NCBI GenBank assembly: GCA_025612375.1
Contig: JAAXKN010000005.1
Location: 146,283-210,282, forward strand
Length of the DNA: 64,000 bases
Source: Ignavibacteria bacterium
Lineage (GTDB): Bacteria > Bacteroidota > Ignavibacteria > Ignavibacteriales > SURF-24
Direction of reading: 5' to 3'
Shown one piece after another: positions 63,374-64,000 of the stretch; positions within the stretch are counted from its first letter, which is position 1; each line of letters starts with the position of its first letter. The notes below the pieces were generated by a model. That model was not told the origin of the DNA. It worked only from the letters and a program-made list of their open reading frames with translations, and ran no database searches. Position numbers and translations under genes: made by a program.

Positions 63374-63910
63374 ATGCGCAGGATAATAACTATTTTCGGC
63401 AGCTCGCTTCCCGTTTTCGGCGATGAGCAGTACAGCAATGCCTATAAACTGGGCAGCATATTTGCCCAAAACGGGTTCGACCTCTGCACCGGGGGCAACA
63501 GCGGCATTATGGAGGCAGTTTCAAGAGCCGCTTCTGAAAACGGCGCTAAAGCCATTGGCATAACGCTTAATGGCTCATTCGGGACACATAATACATTCCT
63601 CACAGAGCACAGAGCGCACGATACACTGTTTGAAAGGATTCAGGCCCTGATTGAAACCGGCGACGCCTACGTGGCCCTTCAGGGCGGCACGGGAACACTC
63701 CTGGAGATGGCAGCCGTGTGGGAATTTATGAACAAAGGCTTCCTCCACGAAAAACCCTTTGCCTGCCACGGCAGTCTATGGAAGCCAATTATAGATTCAA
63801 TGGAAGAGCAGATTAGAAAAGAAAAACGGAAGACCGGCCTCGTAAAATATTTCGAAACCATCGATGAGTGCGCGGACTATATCATCCGCGGCCTGAATGG
63901 TTCGTTGTAG
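63374..63910 (+). CDS. LOG-family (lysine decarboxylase-like) protein
   Basis: The product is 178 residues with a Rossmann fold: IITIFGSSLPVFGDEQY, CTGGNSGIMEAVSRAA and LQGGTGTLLEMAAVWE, the last corresponding to the PGGxGTxxE motif with Gln in place of Pro. Related proteins are cytokinin-activating or nucleotide 5'-monophosphate phosphoribohydrolases. It lies 23 bp downstream of the barrel gene. The physiological substrate is not known. Confidence 0.85.
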   Translation: MRRIITIFGSSLPVFGDEQYSNAYKLGSIFAQNGFDLCTGGNSGIMEAVSRAASENGAKAIGITLNGSFGTHNTFLTEHRAHDTLFERIQALIETGDAYVALQGGTGTLLEMAAVWEFMNKGFLHEKPFACHGSLWKPIIDSMEEQIRKEKRKTGLVKYFETIDECADYIIRGLNGSL

Positions 63911-63929
63911 CTCAATTGTGTATCCATGA

Positions 63930-64000
63930 TTAAATCTGCCTTTTTGAATCCATCATCTCCCCTACGGCCTGCATCACCATATCCACACCAATTTCCCTTA
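63930..64000 (-). CDS. C-terminal end of a convergent gene (partial, runs off the right edge)
   Basis: On the minus strand one frame is open from the right edge to TAA at 63930 and reads GVDMVMQAVGEMMDSKRQI at its end, which looks like a natural helical C-terminus. It is only 22 codons long, so it could be chance; no family can be told. Confidence 0.35.
   Translation of the reverse strand, partial: REIGVDMVMQAVGEMMDSKRQI

Noticed and set aside
1..64000. CRISPR arrays, tRNA/rRNA genes, transposases or phage genes
   Set aside because: Read through on both strands; no regularly spaced repeats, no cloverleaf-like sequence and no transposase or integrase motifs were noticed. The only long direct repeat is the flagellin core.

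Overview
The window reads as one chromosomal stretch of a flagellated, chemotactic Gram-negative bacterium, most likely an Ignavibacteria-type relative of Bacteroidota. This is inference. It rests on a TonB-type outer-membrane barrel with an RDS-rich N-terminus, heptose (GmhA) synthesis, a geranylgeranylglyceryl-phosphate synthase, a TTG-N21-TACTTTTG promoter before tex, and many start codons without a clear Shine-Dalgarno site. No tRNA, rRNA, CRISPR array or insertion sequence was recognised.

Layout. (1) 1-9127, minus strand: a tightly packed, partly overlapping basal-body operon flgB-flgC-orphan-fliE-fliF-fliG-fliH-fliI-fliJ-motE-like-fliK (fliK runs off the left edge), behind a strong sigma-54 type promoter. 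(2) 9372-16740, plus: a sigma-28 type promoter followed by a HEAT-repeat protein, cheR, two cheY genes, cheZ, cheA, cheB and a small Cys protein, closed by a terminator. (3) 16765-23736, minus: a chemoreceptor behind a tonB-like gene, a PAS histidine kinase, and an NtrC-type activator with its soluble kinase (FlrB/FlrC type). (4) 24117-28867, minus: flgM-like, flgN-like, fliD, fliS and two flagellin genes that share an exactly identical 505-bp core. (5) 28904-51796, minus: about 23 kb of very large multidomain glycan enzymes: TPR-glycosyltransferases, a 2260-residue protein with six glycosyltransferase domains, a methyltransferase/glycosyltransferase/methyltransferase fusion, and a radical SAM/SPASM-methyltransferase-alpha/alpha-toroid fusion. 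(6) 52312-54174, minus: an unrecognised TPR/coiled-coil membrane protein with a sigma-28 type promoter. (7) 54396-64000: housekeeping genes tex, GGGP synthase, gmhA, aconitase, HU, an outer-membrane barrel and a LOG-family protein.

How it fits together. The NtrC-type activator (21641-23029) carries the GAFTGA loop needed for sigma-54, and sigma-54 type promoters lie before the basal-body operon (9158-9173) and the flagellin-proximal glycosyltransferase gene (30451-30466). Sigma-28 type promoters lie before the che operon, flagellin 1, tonB-like/mcp, the PAS kinase and the unknown membrane protein, and a FlgM-like anti-sigma factor is present. This gives a readable two-tier flagellar hierarchy. 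The enzymes directly upstream of flagellin, on the same strand, are best read as a flagellin (or surface-glycan) glycosylation island. Its architecture, with whole glycan assembly lines fused into single polypeptides and similar TPR tails, is the most unusual content of the window.
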